Source of the DNA: UBA2241 sp963777895
Lineage (GTDB): Bacteria; Actinomycetota; Thermoleophilia; UBA2241
Length of the DNA: 64,000 nucleotides
Direction: 5' to 3'
Assembly (NCBI GenBank): GCA_963777895.1
Contig: CAVZSF010000005.1
Location: 1,178,001-1,242,000 of the forward strand
Made by a program: the position numbers and the translations under genes. This document shows positions 32,257 to 39,090 of this stretch, piece after piece (the stretch's first letter is position 1; every line of letters begins with the position of its first letter). Below the pieces are notes generated by a model. That model made no database searches, was not told the DNA's origin, and was given only the letters and a program-made list of their open reading frames with translations.

Positions 32257-33015
32257 ATGGAAGGCGGCATCCCCTCAGAGAGCGCCTTCCGCCGCGTCCT
32301 CCTCAAGCTGAGCGGTCAGGCGCTGGGCGGCGGCGATTCCGCCGCCGCCCGCGCCATCGACCCGCACGTCACCGCCGAGATCGGGTCCTACATCGGCAAG
32401 GCGCGTGCGCTTGGCGTGGACGTCGCCGTCGTGGTGGGCGGCGGCAACATCTTCCGCGGCATGGCCGCCGCCACCGGCGGCATGGACCGCACGACCGGCG
32501 ACCACATCGGCATGCTGGCCACCGTGCAGAACGCGCTGGCGCTCCAGGACGCCCTGGAGGACCAGGGCGTGGACACGCGCGTGATGAGCGCCATCGAGAT
32601 CCGCGCCGTCTGCGAGCCCTACATCCGGCGGCGCGCCATCCGCCACCTCGAGAAAGGCCGCGTCGTGATCTGTGCCGGCGGCACCGGCAACCCGTACTTC
32701 AGCACCGACTCCGCTGCCGCCCTGCGCGCGCTGGAACTCGAATGCGACGCCATCCTCATGGCCAAGCGCGGGTACGACGGCGTGTTCGACGCCGACCCCG
32801 AGCTCGTGCCCGACGCGCGTTTCATCCCCGAGATCACGCACCTCGAGGCGATCGAGCGCGGCCTGCGGGTCATGGACACGACCGCCCTGAGCCTCTGCAT
32901 GGACAATCTCATGCCGATCCACGTCTTCAAGATGTCGGGCGACAACATCGTCCGCATCCTGTCGGGCGAACGCATCGGCACCGTCGTGAGGACCGTGGCG
33001 CCGCAGGGCTCGTAG
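32257..33015 (+). CDS. pyrH: UMP kinase
   Basis: Phosphorylates UMP to UDP, an amino-acid-kinase fold enzyme regulated by GTP/UTP. LLKLSGQALGGG (ATP site), VVVGGGNIFRGMAAA, DHIGMLATVQNALAL, GTGNPYFSTDSAAALRALE and AILMAKRGYDGVFDADPE are all family blocks. 252 residues. It starts six bases after tsf, in the conserved rpsB-tsf-pyrH-frr cluster, and supplies the pathway that PyrG completes. Confidence 0.96.
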   Translation: MEGGIPSESAFRRVLLKLSGQALGGGDSAAARAIDPHVTAEIGSYIGKARALGVDVAVVVGGGNIFRGMAAATGGMDRTTGDHIGMLATVQNALALQDALEDQGVDTRVMSAIEIRAVCEPYIRRRAIRHLEKGRVVICAGGTGNPYFSTDSAAALRALELECDAILMAKRGYDGVFDADPELVPDARFIPEITHLEAIERGLRVMDTTALSLCMDNLMPIHVFKMSGDNIVRILSGERIGTVVRTVAPQGS

Positions 33016-33071
33016 GCGCGGGACGGCGCCTCGAGGCGACGGCGCCGCAGGACCGGCCGCGTGCGGCGCCG

Positions 33072-33080
33072 TGGTAGGCT
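33072..33080 (+). promoter_or_regulatory. Extended -10 box upstream of frr
   Basis: TGGTAGGCT at 33072-33080 fits TGnTAnnnT. A leader of about 36 bases with GGGAGGA precedes GTG 33123. It would allow frr expression independent of the upstream cluster. Confidence 0.5.
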
Positions 33081-33122
33081 TCGCCCGAACGCTGGGCTCC
33101 GAGCTTCGAGAGGGAGGACGCG

Positions 33123-33680
33123 GTGGAGAAAGAGCTGCTCGACGACGCGAAGCACCGCATGGACAAAGCGGTCGTGACGGTCAACACGGAGTTCAACTCG
33201 GTGCGCAGCGGGCGCGCCAGCGTGGGCTTGCTGGACCGCGTCCATGTCGACTACTACGGGACGTCCACGCCGCTGCGGCAGCTCGCCAACATCGCCGCAC
33301 CGGAGCCTCGCCTCCTCACCGTCCAGCCTTACGACAAGAGCGCGATGCGCGCCATCGAGAAGGCCATCATGGAGTCAGATCTGGGGCTGAACCCCAGCAA
33401 CGACGGCTCCGTCATCCGGCTGCCCGTGCCGGCCCTCACCGAGGAACGCCGCCACGACCTCGTGAAGCTGGTGCACCGGCTCGCCGAGGACGGCAAGGTC
33501 GCGGTCCGCAGCGTGCGGCGCGACTGCATGAAGGATCTCAAAGAGCTCGTCCACGAGGGCGAGGTCGGCGAGGACGCCGAGAAGCGCGCCGAAGAACAGC
33601 TCCAGAAGCTTACCGACGAGCACACCCACCGCATCGACGAGCTCGTCAAGAAGAAGGAAGCCGAGATCCTCGAGGTGTGA
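33123..33680 (+). CDS. frr: Ribosome recycling factor
   Basis: Splits post-termination ribosomes with EF-G. A 185-residue all-helix/beta protein with FNSVRSGRASVGLLDRVHVDYYG, TPLRQLANIAAPEPRLL, IEKAIMESDLGLNPSNDGSVIRLPVPALTEERR and VRSVRRDC. GTG start with GGGAGG upstream. Last gene of the translation cluster before uppS. Confidence 0.97.
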   Translation: MEKELLDDAKHRMDKAVVTVNTEFNSVRSGRASVGLLDRVHVDYYGTSTPLRQLANIAAPEPRLLTVQPYDKSAMRAIEKAIMESDLGLNPSNDGSVIRLPVPALTEERRHDLVKLVHRLAEDGKVAVRSVRRDCMKDLKELVHEGEVGEDAEKRAEEQLQKLTDEHTHRIDELVKKKEAEILEV

Positions 33681-33752
33681 GGACGGGCGGGGCAGCGCCG
33701 CAGGCGCTGCGGAGCCCGTCGCCATCGCCCCCGATCGCGGCCCACCCCACTG

Positions 33753-34622
33753 ATGCCCGACGCCGACATACCCGCCCGTGGGGCCGGCCGCCCCGGCCGG
33801 GTGCGGCGCAACCTCAAGCTCGCGCGCCTGAAGGGCACCGCCGAGCCTGCGGCGGGCGGCGCCCAGTGCAAGTACCTCGCCATCATCATGGACGGCAACG
33901 GCCGCTGGGCGCAGAAACGGCGCCTGCCCGTGGCCGCCGGCCACAAGGCAGGCGCCAAGGCGCTGCGCCGCATCCTCGAGCACGCCCTCGACCTCGAAGT
34001 CAAAGAAGTCACGGCCTACGCCTTCAGCACCGAGAACTGGAGCCGGCCCGAGGACGAGGTCCACGCCTTGATGGACCTCTTCATCGAGCAGATCGAGTCG
34101 CAGGTGCCCGACATGCACGAGCGCGGCGCCCGCATCCGCTTCGTCGGGCGCCGCGAGGGTGTGCCGCCCGCCCTGATCGACCGCATCGAGACCGCTGAGG
34201 CGCTCACCGGCGCGAACGAGCGCCTCACCCTGTTCATCGCATTCAATTACGGCGGCCGCCAGGAGCTGCTGGACGCGGCCGCCGCCCTCGCGCGCGAGTG
34301 GGCGGCCGCCCACGGCCGCGAGCGGGGAGAGGCCGGATGGCGCGCGGCCGGGGAGGAGGCTCACGCGGGCGAGGCCTGGAGCGGTGTGCCCACGTTCGTA
34401 GCCGAGGACCTGCACCGTCACCTCTACGCGCCCGACATGCACGACCCGGAGCTGCTGATCCGCACCTCGGGCGAGCTGCGCATCTCGAACTTCCTGCTGT
34501 GGCAGCTGGCCTACTCCGAGCTCTACTTCAGCGACAAGCTCTGGCCCGACTTCGACGAGGCCGACCTGGACGCGGCGCTGGAGGAATACGCGCGCCGCCA
34601 GCGCCGCTTCGGGGCGCGCTGA
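33753..34622 (+). CDS. uppS: Isoprenyl transferase (undecaprenyl diphosphate synthase)
   Basis: Builds the C55 lipid carrier for cell wall and exopolysaccharide. IIMDGNGRWAQKRRLP (catalytic Asp) starts near residue 47 after a basic extension; GHKAGAKALRRIL, AYAFSTENWSRPEDEV, FIAFNYGGRQELLDA, LLIRTSGELRISNFLLWQLAYSE and LWPDF follow. A 30-residue Ala/Gly/Glu insertion precedes VPTFVAEDL. 289 residues. Its stop overlaps the ATG of a micro-ORF leading to cdsA. Its product is the lipid on which the sugar transferases at 51.8 and 58 kb act. Confidence 0.95.
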   Translation: MPDADIPARGAGRPGRVRRNLKLARLKGTAEPAAGGAQCKYLAIIMDGNGRWAQKRRLPVAAGHKAGAKALRRILEHALDLEVKEVTAYAFSTENWSRPEDEVHALMDLFIEQIESQVPDMHERGARIRFVGRREGVPPALIDRIETAEALTGANERLTLFIAFNYGGRQELLDAAAALAREWAAAHGRERGEAGWRAAGEEAHAGEAWSGVPTFVAEDLHRHLYAPDMHDPELLIRTSGELRISNFLLWQLAYSELYFSDKLWPDFDEADLDAALEEYARRQRRFGAR

Positions 34623-34696
34623 TGAGCGCGCGTATCGGGAAGGCAGAGCGGACGACGCCCCTCGAGGCGTGCCTCAGCCGCGCGGGCGCGCGTTGA
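34622..34696 (+). CDS. Micro-ORF bridging uppS and cdsA
   Basis: A 24-codon frame (MSARIGKAERTTPLEACLSR and four more residues) begins at the ATG of the TGATG that ends uppS and stops in the TGATG that starts cdsA. It would let ribosomes re-initiate across the 73-base gap. There is no homology cue; it may only be a coupling device or chance. Confidence 0.3.
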   Translation: MSARIGKAERTTPLEACLSRAGAR

Positions 34697-35493
34697 TGGG
34701 CACGCGCATCGTCACGGGCGTCGTCCTTGCCGTTCTCGCTTTCGCGCTCGTGAACCGCGGCGGCGCCGTCTACTTCGCCGTGATGGCCGCGCTCGCCGTC
34801 CTCTCGCTCAACGAGTTCTACCGGCTGCTGCGGATGTACAAGCCGGTGCCGCTGGTGGGCTTCGCGGCGCTCGGCCTCGTGCTCGCGGCGGCGCAGTGGG
34901 GCAGCCCGCAGCTCGTGCTGGGCGCGCTCGCCGCCGGCCTCGCCCTCTCGGGCATCGCCGGCATGCTGATCGGCCCCAGGCCGGGCGTGACGGTGCGCAT
35001 CGCCGTGACGTTCGCCGGCATCGCCTACATCGGCCTCGGCTTCGCTGCGCTGCTGCTGATCCGCCTCATCGAGCCTTCGGGCGATTGGATTACCGCGATG
35101 GTCATCTTCGGCGCCTGGGGTGGCGACACGCTCGCCTACTTCACGGGCAAGTGGTTCGGGGCGACGCCCATGACGCCGAAGCTCTCTCCCAAGAAGACGT
35201 GGGAGGGCTTCCTCGGGGGCCTCATCGGGACCGTCCTCATCGTGGTCGGCATCGGCCTGTGGGCCAGCGATGCCGTGATCCCCGGAGCCGGTGAGCGCCT
35301 GCTGCTGGGCCTGGTCATCGGTGCGGTGGGGCCGCTCGGCGACCTCTTCGAAAGCCTGCTGAAACGCGACGTGCAGATCAAGGACTCGGGACGGGGCCTG
35401 CCCGGCCACGGCGGCATCCTCGACCGCTTCGACGCGCTGATCTGGGCGGCGGTGGCCTCGTACTATCTGCTCACCGCCGTCCTCGGCTTCTAG
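34696..35493 (+). CDS. cdsA: Phosphatidate cytidylyltransferase
   Basis: Makes CDP-diacylglycerol for phospholipid synthesis. Polytopic: hydrophobic stretches from about residue 5 to 90 and again after 150. The family signature region reads LSPKKTWEGFLGGL, GDLFESLLKRDVQIKDSG and LPGHGGILDRFDAL (metal-binding Asp residues). 265 residues. ATG 34696 overlaps the preceding stop. cdsA is normally followed by dxr and rseP; here an epimerase and other genes are interposed. Confidence 0.95.
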   Translation: MGTRIVTGVVLAVLAFALVNRGGAVYFAVMAALAVLSLNEFYRLLRMYKPVPLVGFAALGLVLAAAQWGSPQLVLGALAAGLALSGIAGMLIGPRPGVTVRIAVTFAGIAYIGLGFAALLLIRLIEPSGDWITAMVIFGAWGGDTLAYFTGKWFGATPMTPKLSPKKTWEGFLGGLIGTVLIVVGIGLWASDAVIPGAGERLLLGLVIGAVGPLGDLFESLLKRDVQIKDSGRGLPGHGGILDRFDALIWAAVASYYLLTAVLGF

Positions 35494-35494
35494 C

Positions 35495-36427
35495 GTGAGC
35501 CGCGTGCTCGTGACCGGCGGCGCCGGCTTCATCGGCTCGCACGTGGTGCGCACCCTCCTCGATCGCGGCGACGCGGTCGTCGTGCTCGACGACCTGAGCA
35601 GCGGCCGCCGCGAGAACCTGCCCCTCGCCGACGTGGAGCTCCACGTCGGCGACGTGCGGGACGACGCGGCGGCGGCCGCGGCGCTCGCCGGGTGCGAGGG
35701 CGTCGTCCACCTGGCCGCGATCGCCTCGGTGGCGCGATCCGTCGAGGATCCCGTGGGCACCGGCAGCGTGACCCACGGTGGCACCGTCAACATGGCGCTT
35801 CAGTCGCTGGCGGCCGGCGTGCGGCGCTTCGTGTTGGCTTCGTCCTGCGCCGTGTACGGCGACACGGCGGCGCTCCCGATCCTCGAGAGCGCGCCGCCGC
35901 GGCCGCTCTCGCCGTACGCCTTCAGCAAGCTGATGTCCGAACGGACGTGCGCGGGGTTGCGGGAGGAGCTCGGTGTCGTCGTGCTGCGCTTCTTCAACGT
36001 CTTCGGGCCACGCCAGGACCCCTCGTCGGAGTACTCCGGTGTGATCGCGCGTTTCTTGGCGGCAGCCGTGGCCGCGGAGGGCGTCACCGTCTACGGCGAC
36101 GGCCGCCAGACCCGGGACTTCGTGGCCGTCGCCGATGTGACGCGCGCCGTCCTGCTGGCGCTCGACGGTGCGCGCCTCGACGAGGCGCCTGTGCTCAACG
36201 TGGGCAGCGGCCGCGAGACCAGCGTGCTCGACCTGCTGGCGGCCTGTCGCCGCGTGACGGGCGCCGCCCTGCCGGCGGCGCACACGGAGCGGCGCGCCGG
36301 CGACATCGTCGCCTCGTGCGCCGCCATCGGCGCCGCCGCCGACCGTCTCGGCTACACACCCCGTGTGAGCCTCGAGGAGGGCCTCAGGAGGACCTACGAC
36401 TGGGATGTGGGGAATCCGGGCCGTTGA
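35495..36427 (+). CDS. NAD-dependent nucleotide-sugar epimerase/dehydratase
   Basis: Extended short-chain dehydrogenase of the UDP-glucose 4-epimerase group. NAD site VLVTGGAGFIGSHVV at the N-terminus, DDLSSGRRENL, VVHLAAIASV, catalytic SSCAVYGD and SPYAFSK (Tyr-x3-Lys), then RFFNVFGPRQDP and VYGDGRQTRDFV. 310 residues. GTG 35495 begins one base after the cdsA stop. Probably supplies a sugar nucleotide for envelope polysaccharide; exact substrate (UDP-Glc, UDP-GlcNAc or other) not resolvable. Confidence 0.88.
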   Translation: MSRVLVTGGAGFIGSHVVRTLLDRGDAVVVLDDLSSGRRENLPLADVELHVGDVRDDAAAAAALAGCEGVVHLAAIASVARSVEDPVGTGSVTHGGTVNMALQSLAAGVRRFVLASSCAVYGDTAALPILESAPPRPLSPYAFSKLMSERTCAGLREELGVVVLRFFNVFGPRQDPSSEYSGVIARFLAAAVAAEGVTVYGDGRQTRDFVAVADVTRAVLLALDGARLDEAPVLNVGSGRETSVLDLLAACRRVTGAALPAAHTERRAGDIVASCAAIGAAADRLGYTPRVSLEEGLRRTYDWDVGNPGR

Positions 36428-36602
36428 GCGCCGCCCCGGCGCTCTGACGCGCTTCTCGGCGCTCTGACGTCCTCCACGCTCGTACGACACCGTCTCTGTC
36501 GCCGTCACTATCGCGTTTGCCCCTCCGGCGGGTGGCGTGCGCTCGCCGGGGGGCCCCTTCGAGGCGCCAGCGTGTCCCCGGGCGGTGCACCCCCTCTCAG
36601 CC

Positions 36603-36611
36603 TGCTAAGCT
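36603..36611 (+). promoter_or_regulatory. Extended -10 promoter giving a leaderless ispG mRNA
   Basis: TGCTAAGCT at 36603-36611; the hexamer ends six bases before GTG 36618, so +1 should fall on the start codon. No ribosome site lies between. The preceding 190-base spacer (36428-36602) holds only a 13-base direct repeat (CGGCGCTCTGACG, twice) and no gene. Confidence 0.5.
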
Positions 36612-36617
36612 GGTCCC

Positions 36618-37715
36618 GTGAGCAGCGTGCGTCAGATCAGCGTCGGGAGCGTCCTCATCGGAGGCGGCGCCCCCGTGGTCGTGCAGTCCATGACGTGCAC
36701 GCCGACCGGCGACGCCGAGGCGACCGGCGCCCAGGTGCGGGCCTTGGCGGCCGCGGGCTGCGAGCTCGTCAGAGTGAGTCTGCCGGCGGCCGAGGACGTG
36801 CCCGCTTTCGCCGCCGTCGTGAAGCAGTCGCCCGTCCCCATCATCGCCGACATCCACTTCGACTGGCGCCTGGCGCTCGCGGCGCTCGAAGCCGACGCCG
36901 CCGGCGTGCGCTTCAACCCCGGCACGCTCAGCGAGAAGCACGTGCTCGAGATCGTGCAGGAGGCCGGCAGGCGCAAGGCCGCCGTGCGCATCGGGGTCAA
37001 TGCCGGCTCGCTGCCGCGCGAGCTGCGCGGCCGTGCCGAGACCGACCCGATCGGCGCGCTCGCCGAGGCGGCGGTCACCTGGGTGCACCGCTTCGAAGAC
37101 TGGGGCGCCGGAGACTTCAAAGTGAGCGTGAAGAGCTCGAGCGTGACCGACACGATCGCCGCCTACCGCATCCTGGCGGGAAGGGCCCCCGACGGGAGCG
37201 TCGCCGGCGAGCCCCTCATCGAGGCGCCCCTGCATGTGGGCGTGACCGAGGCGGGCACGGTGTGGAGCGGCGCCATCAAGAGTGCCGTGGGCATCGGGAC
37301 ACTGCTCGCCGAGGGCATCGGCGACACGATCCGCGTCTCGCTGACCGGCGACCCGGTGGAGGAGGTCCGGGCGGCGTGGACGATCCTGGCCGCGCTCGAC
37401 TTGCGCCGGCGCGGCCCCGACGTGATCTCGTGCCCGACCTGCTCGCGCACCGAGATCGACATCGTCACCCTGGCCAATGAGGTCGAGCGTCGCCTGGCGG
37501 CCGACCCGAGGCTGGCCGAGCGCCCGTTCACGGTCGCCGTCATGGGCTGCCGCGTGAACGGGCCCGAAGAGGCCAAGCACGCCGACTACGGCATCGCCGC
37601 GGGCAGCGGCGAAGGGGTGCTGTTCGACCACGGCGAGCGCGTGGCGACGGTGCCCGAGGACGGCCTGCTGGAGGCGCTCTTCGAGCGCATCGAGCAGGCC
37701 GTCACCGCGGACTGA
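36618..37715 (+). CDS. ispG: 4-hydroxy-3-methylbut-2-enyl diphosphate synthase
   Basis: Iron-sulfur enzyme of the MEP isoprenoid pathway. ISVGSVLIGGGAPVVVQSMTCTPT opens the TIM-barrel; ADIHFDWRLAL, RFNPGT, KAAVRIGVNAGSL, KVSVKSSSVTDT and LHVGVTEAGT follow. The cluster ligands are VISCPTCSRTEID and VAVMGCRVNGPEEA. 365 residues, full length. GTG start, likely leaderless. With dxr at 44.7 kb it shows that isoprenoids are made by the MEP route. Confidence 0.97.
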   Translation: MSSVRQISVGSVLIGGGAPVVVQSMTCTPTGDAEATGAQVRALAAAGCELVRVSLPAAEDVPAFAAVVKQSPVPIIADIHFDWRLALAALEADAAGVRFNPGTLSEKHVLEIVQEAGRRKAAVRIGVNAGSLPRELRGRAETDPIGALAEAAVTWVHRFEDWGAGDFKVSVKSSSVTDTIAAYRILAGRAPDGSVAGEPLIEAPLHVGVTEAGTVWSGAIKSAVGIGTLLAEGIGDTIRVSLTGDPVEEVRAAWTILAALDLRRRGPDVISCPTCSRTEIDIVTLANEVERRLAADPRLAERPFTVAVMGCRVNGPEEAKHADYGIAAGSGEGVLFDHGERVATVPEDGLLEALFERIEQAVTAD

Positions 37716-37758
37716 GGGCCGGGCGATCACCCACCCACGCTCCGTCCCCGCCGTGCGG

Positions 37759-37764
37759 TAGTAT
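37759..37764 (+). promoter_or_regulatory. -10 box six bases from the sbcD start
   Basis: TAGTAT at 37759-37764 ends six bases before ATG 37771. Another predicted leaderless transcript; covers the two repair genes. Confidence 0.45.
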
Positions 37765-37770
37765 CCCTGC

Positions 37771-39090
37771 ATGGCACGGCCGTTCCGCTTCATCCACGCC
37801 GCCGATCTCCACCTCGACACCCCCTGTGAGGGCGTCGTGCAGCCGGCGGCCGGGGCGAGGGCCGGCGAGGTGGCCGACGCGGCGGCGATCACGACTGCCC
37901 TGCGCGACGCCTCGCTTCAGGCTTGGGACGCGCTGGTGCGCTTCACCCTCGATGCCGATGCGGCCTTCCTCCTGCTTGCCGGCGACATCTACGACGGCGC
38001 CGAACGGTCGCCGCGGGCCCAGTTGCGCTTCCATGCCGGCCTCGTCGAGGTTGCAGCGGCCGGCTGCCAGGTCTTCGTCGTCCACGGCAACCACGACCCG
38101 ATGCACGGGGCGCGCGGCTGGTCAGCCATCCACGACTGGCCTGCGGGCGTCACCGTGTTCGATCCGGGGGCGGTGAGCTGTGTGCCCGTGCAGGTCGATG
38201 GGCAGCAGGTGGCGCTCATCCAGGGCGTGAGCTACGAGCAGCGCGACACGACGCAGAACCTGGCGCGCCTCTTCCATCGGGCCGAGGGCCCCGGCCTGCA
38301 GGTCGGCTTGCTGCACGCCAACGTCGGGGCGCAGAGCGGCCATCAGCCCTACGCGCCGTGCGCGCTCGGCGACCTCGAGGCGGCCGACCTCGACTACTGG
38401 GCGCTGGGTCATATCCACAAGCGGCAGACGCTGCGCGACGGCGGTCCGTGGGCCGTGTACCCGGGCAACACGCAGGGGCGCAGTGTCAAGCCGAGCGAGA
38501 CGGGCGCCAAGGGCGCTTTGCTCGTCGAGGTCGACGGCAGCGTGCAAGACATGCGCTTCCACGAGCTCGACTGCGTGCGCTTCGTCAACGACACGGTGGA
38601 CGTGTCAGAGGCGGGCGAGGTCGTCGAACTGCAGGAGGCTCTCGCCGGCAAGCTCGACGACCTCCAGGCGGCCAACAATGGTCGCGGCCTCGTGGTGCGC
38701 CTCACCCTCAGCGGAACGCCGAGCATTGCCGGCGACCTGCGACGCGACGCCCACGGGCTCGAAGACGTTCTCGGCTACCTGCGCGAGCAGTATCAAGGCC
38801 GCGAGCCGTTCGTCTGGGTCGAGTCGCTGCGCGACGGGCTGAAGACACCGCTCGACCGCGAGGCGCTGCGTCTGCGCGAAGACCTGGTGGGCGAGCTTGC
38901 GCGCCGGGCGGAGGGCATGGGCGACGAGCCGGCCGCCCGCGCCGACTTCGTCGTGCGGGCGGCCGGCCTCCTCGACCAGCCCAAGATCCGGCGCGCGCTC
39001 GCCGCCACCGAGCCCGACGATCCGGCCGGCGTGCTCGACGAGGCGCTCGAGCTGGCGCTCGACCTGCTCGTGACAGGGGACGAGGCGTGA
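37771..39090 (+). CDS. SbcD/YhaO-like DNA repair exonuclease
   Basis: Calcineurin-like phosphoesterase of the Mre11/SbcD type. Metal motifs in order: IHAADLHLDTP, LLAGDIYDGAE, VVHGNHDPMHG, VGLLHANVG and LGHIHKRQ. About 150 C-terminal residues form the capping region. 439 residues, similar to Bacillus YhaO. Overlaps the next gene by four bases, so the nuclease and its ATPase are made together. It should trim or open DNA ends in double-strand break repair. Confidence 0.88.
   Translation: MARPFRFIHAADLHLDTPCEGVVQPAAGARAGEVADAAAITTALRDASLQAWDALVRFTLDADAAFLLLAGDIYDGAERSPRAQLRFHAGLVEVAAAGCQVFVVHGNHDPMHGARGWSAIHDWPAGVTVFDPGAVSCVPVQVDGQQVALIQGVSYEQRDTTQNLARLFHRAEGPGLQVGLLHANVGAQSGHQPYAPCALGDLEAADLDYWALGHIHKRQTLRDGGPWAVYPGNTQGRSVKPSETGAKGALLVEVDGSVQDMRFHELDCVRFVNDTVDVSEAGEVVELQEALAGKLDDLQAANNGRGLVVRLTLSGTPSIAGDLRRDAHGLEDVLGYLREQYQGREPFVWVESLRDGLKTPLDREALRLREDLVGELARRAEGMGDEPAARADFVVRAAGLLDQPKIRRALAATEPDDPAGVLDEALELALDLLVTGDEA

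Noticed and set aside
36440..36475. The CGGCGCTCTGACG direct repeat before ispG as a regulatory site.
   Set aside because: It lies more than 130 bases from the promoter, has no symmetry, and looks like another small duplication.
37923..39086. An N-terminal extension of the SbcC-like frame through the SbcD-like gene.
   Set aside because: The extension is Arg/Gly/Ala-rich shadow sequence; the ATPase motif starts properly after GTG 39087.
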